Below the pieces are notes generated by a model. It worked only from the letters and a program-made list of their open reading frames with translations, searched no databases and had not been told where the DNA came from. A program made the position numbers and the translations under genes. Below, piece by piece: positions 61,755 to 63,918 of a stretch of DNA of 63,918 nucleotides; position 1 is the stretch's first letter, and every line of letters starts with the position of its first letter. This DNA comes from Phycisphaerales bacterium (GTDB lineage Bacteria; Planctomycetota; Phycisphaerae; SM23-33), in NCBI GenBank assembly GCA_003485185.1, contig DNAS01000072.1:9843-73760 (forward strand), written 5' to 3'.

Positions 61755-62776
61755 CCCCTCTCCCTTGAAGCAGGAATGCGCGCCATTGGGATAACTATAA
61801 TTAATTGCTAGAGTTAAAGACTTGCGCAACAAAACAGTTCGCGTCATGATGTCTTCTGTACGCCAATACAGGAGAACGTCATGGACGACGAACTGTTTGA
61901 GGCATTGTACCACATTGCCTGGAAGTTGTGGCCTTCTCGAGAACGTCGAGTGCAATATGCCGGAAGGACCATCGTCCTGATGTACTTGTGGTCCGTGATT
62001 CGAGGCAAGCCGCGCCAATGGGTCTGTCACCGCCAAAATCTCCCAGACGCGATGACGGAAGCCGACATCCCCAGTTCTTCGCAGTTCGGTCGAAGACTCC
62101 GCAGCGCTCGCGTGCAAGCCATGCTCACGGAGTTGGAGAATCATCTGCGGGGCGTTCCGCAAGCCACCATGCTCGGCTGCTGGCTGTTGGACGCCAAACC
62201 GCTGCTGGTCAGTCCCTACAGCAAGGACAAATCCGCCAAACGCGGCTGGGCCTATAACGGCAGGGCCCGGGGATACAAGGTCTTCGCGATGAGCGACCTC
62301 CAGGGCCGCGTGGTCGCATGGGACGCCCGGCCCATGAATGAAGCGGAGCCGCTGGTGGCGCGAACGTTGCTGCAGCAGACCGATCGACCCGGCTACGTGA
62401 TCTGCGACAGCATCTAGGACAGCGGGCCCTTGCATGAACTGACGGCCGCCAGAGACCTGCAGTTGATCGCGCCGCGCAAAGTTCCCGGCGGCAACATCGG
62501 GCAGCGAGCTCGGCAGCCCACCCGCCTGCGCGCCATTGCCATGCTGGAGACCTTCAACAATGCCTTCGGTCCCGCCATGTATGCGTATCGCACCCGGATC
62601 GAGCGGGCGTTCTCCCGCATGGCCAGCAGCCGGATTGGACTGGATCACCTGCCGCCGTTCGTTCGGACCCTCCCCCGTGTCCGCCTGTGGATCCAAAGCA
62701 AAATCATCCTTTACTCGCTGCCTCAAAAACAGGAGTTATATCAATGATGCGCATTCCTGCTGGAAGGGAGAGGGGA
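61755..62776 (+). mobile_element. Insertion sequence with ~40-bp inverted ends, transposase inactivated
   Basis: The ends match as inverted repeats: CCCCTCTCCCTT (61755-61766) plus GCAGGAATGCGC on the left face the same words at 62776-62736 on the right, about 40 bp with scattered mismatches. The element is about 1.02 kb and carries one transposase gene. It starts only 3 nt after the anSME stop. No clear target-site duplication is visible. Confidence 0.8.
61881..62747 (+). pseudogene. DDE transposase, interrupted by one in-frame stop
   Basis: The frame runs from ATG 61881 (AGGAG upstream) to 62747 with a single TAG at 62415-62417. Before it, the sequence reads LDAKPLLVSPYSKD (first Asp) and VICDSI (second Asp); after it, the same frame continues DSGPLHELTAARDLQLIAPRK and RTRIERAFSRMAS (the Glu). 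It resembles IS4/IS5-like DDE transposases. The stop probably replaced Tyr, so the gene is likely dead unless read through. Confidence 0.8.
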
Positions 62777-62804
62777 GGGAGAGGGTGTTCTTCATTTTTT
62801 AATT

Positions 62805-62882
62805 TTGGATTTCGGATTGCCTCTGCCGCGAATCCGTCCGGGCATTCCAAAATCAAAAATCTCAAATCTCAAATTCCTCTCC
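62805..62882. repeat. AT-rich low-complexity repeat (AATTTTGGATTTCGGATT / AAATCTCAAATC)
   Basis: Same word family as 8152-8222, with facing arms around a GCCGCGAATCCGTCC centre. It lies between the insertion sequence and rnfC. Confidence 0.6.
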
Positions 62883-62941
62883 ACTCAACACTCTGCACTC
62901 TTCCCATGGAATGCCCCGGCGGCATGGAGTACCATCGGGGC

Positions 62942-63918
62942 ATGTCCCCTCGACGATACGGCAGCTTCAGCGGCGGAATCGACCTGCCGGACGAGAAGCT
63001 CGGCACGCTGGACGAACCGATCCGCGCCCCGATCCGGCTGGAGCGGCTGCGGATTCCGCTGCCCGGTCGCAGCCTCGACGAGGTTCACCTGGCCGTGCGC
63101 CCGGGGCAGGACGTCTCGGCCGGGCAACTGCTCGTCTCTCCCGCCGGCGCGGGCGCCCCTGCCGTCCATGCGCCGTACGCGGGCAAGGTAGGCGGGCTAT
63201 GCGTCGTGCAGGCGGCCGGGCGCGACGGGTTCGCGCCGTCGGCGGCGCTGGAACTCGTCGATCCGGCGGACCCACCGGCGCTGCACCCGCTCTCGCCCGT
63301 CTTCGACTGGCGTGCCGCCGATCGGACGACGCTGCTGGCGCGGATCGCCGAGGGGCCCGTGGCGCTGCACGACGGGCGCGGCGGATCGCTCGCGCGGTTC
63401 GTCGAGCGGGCGCGGGAGGCGAACTGCCACACCCTCGTCGCCAATGCCCTGGAAAACCAGCCGTATCTCACCGCCGACCATCGCCTGCTGGTCGAGCATG
63501 GCGCCGACGTCATCCGCGGCCTGGCCATCCTGGCGCGGGCGATCGGTGCGCGGGAGGCCATCCTGGCCGCCGACCGCCGGCGGACGGGCGAGTATCGCGA
63601 GCTGGTGGGCCCGGCGCGGATGTACCAGATCACGCGGGTGGCGCTGCCGCACAAGTACCCTATGGGCGCGGCGAACCTTCTGGTGAAGGTGCTGACGCGC
63701 CGCGAGGTTCCGCCGGGCGGTTCGCCGCTGCGCCTGGGCGTCGCCGTGGTGGACCCGGCGACGTGCTTCGCCGCGTACCGCTGGACGGCCTGCGGCGCGG
63801 CGCCGTCCGCGCGCGTCGTGACGCTCGCGGGCGAGCGATTGAAGACGCGCGGAAACTTCTGGGTTCCGGTGGGCGCGTCCGTCGCCGAGTTGACGGGCGG
63901 GCTCGCCGGGCCCGTCCT
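62942..63918 (+). CDS. rnfC: Electron transport complex subunit RnfC, 3' partial
   Basis: 325 codons to the window edge. The N-terminus YGSFSGGIDLPDEK is the RnfC/NqrA-like start. The biotinyl-like barrel with VHAPYAGKVGGL, the LTADHRLLVEHGADVIRGLAI stretch, and HKYPMGAANLLVKVLTRREVP (the FMN/NADH-binding Rnf signature) follow, with NFWVPVGASVAEL near the edge. The iron-sulfur ligands expected later are cut off. Rnf couples ferredoxin and NAD to ion transport. A TACCAT box ends 6 nt before ATG 62942, suggesting a leaderless start; Met codons at 62906 and 62924 are alternatives. Confidence 0.85.
   Translation, partial: MSPRRYGSFSGGIDLPDEKLGTLDEPIRAPIRLERLRIPLPGRSLDEVHLAVRPGQDVSAGQLLVSPAGAGAPAVHAPYAGKVGGLCVVQAAGRDGFAPSAALELVDPADPPALHPLSPVFDWRAADRTTLLARIAEGPVALHDGRGGSLARFVERAREANCHTLVANALENQPYLTADHRLLVEHGADVIRGLAILARAIGAREAILAADRRRTGEYRELVGPARMYQITRVALPHKYPMGAANLLVKVLTRREVPPGGSPLRLGVAVVDPATCFAAYRWTACGAAPSARVVTLAGERLKTRGNFWVPVGASVAELTGGLAGPV

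Noticed and set aside
60405..62726. 773-codon minus-strand frame
   Set aside because: Antisense to anSME and the transposase; it crosses the insertion boundary, which a real gene would not be expected to do.

Overview
The window is about 64 kb of GC-rich bacterial chromosome, densely coded on both strands. The gene set suggests a Planctomycetota member, probably Phycisphaerae-like and anaerobic. Pointers are a long pseudopilin with the typical N-terminal methylation motif, a PEP-CTERM exported protein, a eukaryote-like UDP-sugar pyrophosphorylase, an anaerobic sulfatase maturase, 2-oxoacid:ferredoxin chemistry, an RnfC subunit and intergenic space full of palindromic repeats. The placement is inference from gene content; no rRNA gene is present. 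Both outermost genes (a GT87-type membrane protein and rnfC) are cut by the window edges.

Layout. 1-9.5 kb: GT87-like protein, HDIG membrane phosphohydrolase, PhoH ATPase, pseudopilin, UDP-sugar pyrophosphorylase, NAD kinase and a four-helix-bundle protein. 9.6-16.3 kb: a 1576-residue fusion of indolepyruvate:ferredoxin oxidoreductase alpha and beta parts with a GltD-type NAD(P)H module, then a UroD-like protein and endonuclease III. 16.4-23 kb: GH130 phosphorylase, phosphodiesterase, dimeric dUTPase-like protein, a membrane protein with a pilin-like tail, and asparagine synthetase. 22.7-24.1 kb: two parS sites and parB without an adjacent parA. 24.2-25.3 kb: a REP-associated tyrosine transposase (RAYT) flanked by inverted REP copies. 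25.4-33.8 kb: TrpB2, a HEAT-like protein, and a ribulose-monophosphate cluster (hexulose-6-P synthase fused to an RraA-like domain, hexuloisomerase, SDR, flavoprotein). 33.9-43.5 kb: mntP, a formate/nitrite channel, lipoprotein, rsmD-DUF58-BatA, cca, ybeY and a DUF4886 protein. 43.9-51.6 kb: FecR protein, then a minus-strand information-processing run (tRNA-Gln, glmU, prs, rplY, pth, rpsF, ssb, rpsR, rplI, dnaB). 52-55.5 kb: an HpnR-like radical SAM protein, DUF1622 and DUF401. 55.6-59.3 kb: minus-strand rpsP-trmD-rplS-yraN-tatD-moxR, with no rimM. 59.6 kb to the end: membrane protein, sulfatase maturase with a SEC-C tail, a broken insertion sequence and rnfC.

Three features recur. First, large palindromic repeats, each made of two small hairpins enclosed by complementary outer arms, sit exactly where genes converge. 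Second, several genes have a sigma70-like -10 box only 6-9 nt before the start codon, which predicts leaderless mRNAs. Third, intergenic gaps carry low-complexity repeat families. The most novel-looking items are the IorA-IorB-GltD fusion, the convergent-gene palindromes, the RAYT/REP locus and the HPS-RraA sugar-phosphate cluster. All functional calls come from reading motifs in the sequence; no database search was run.
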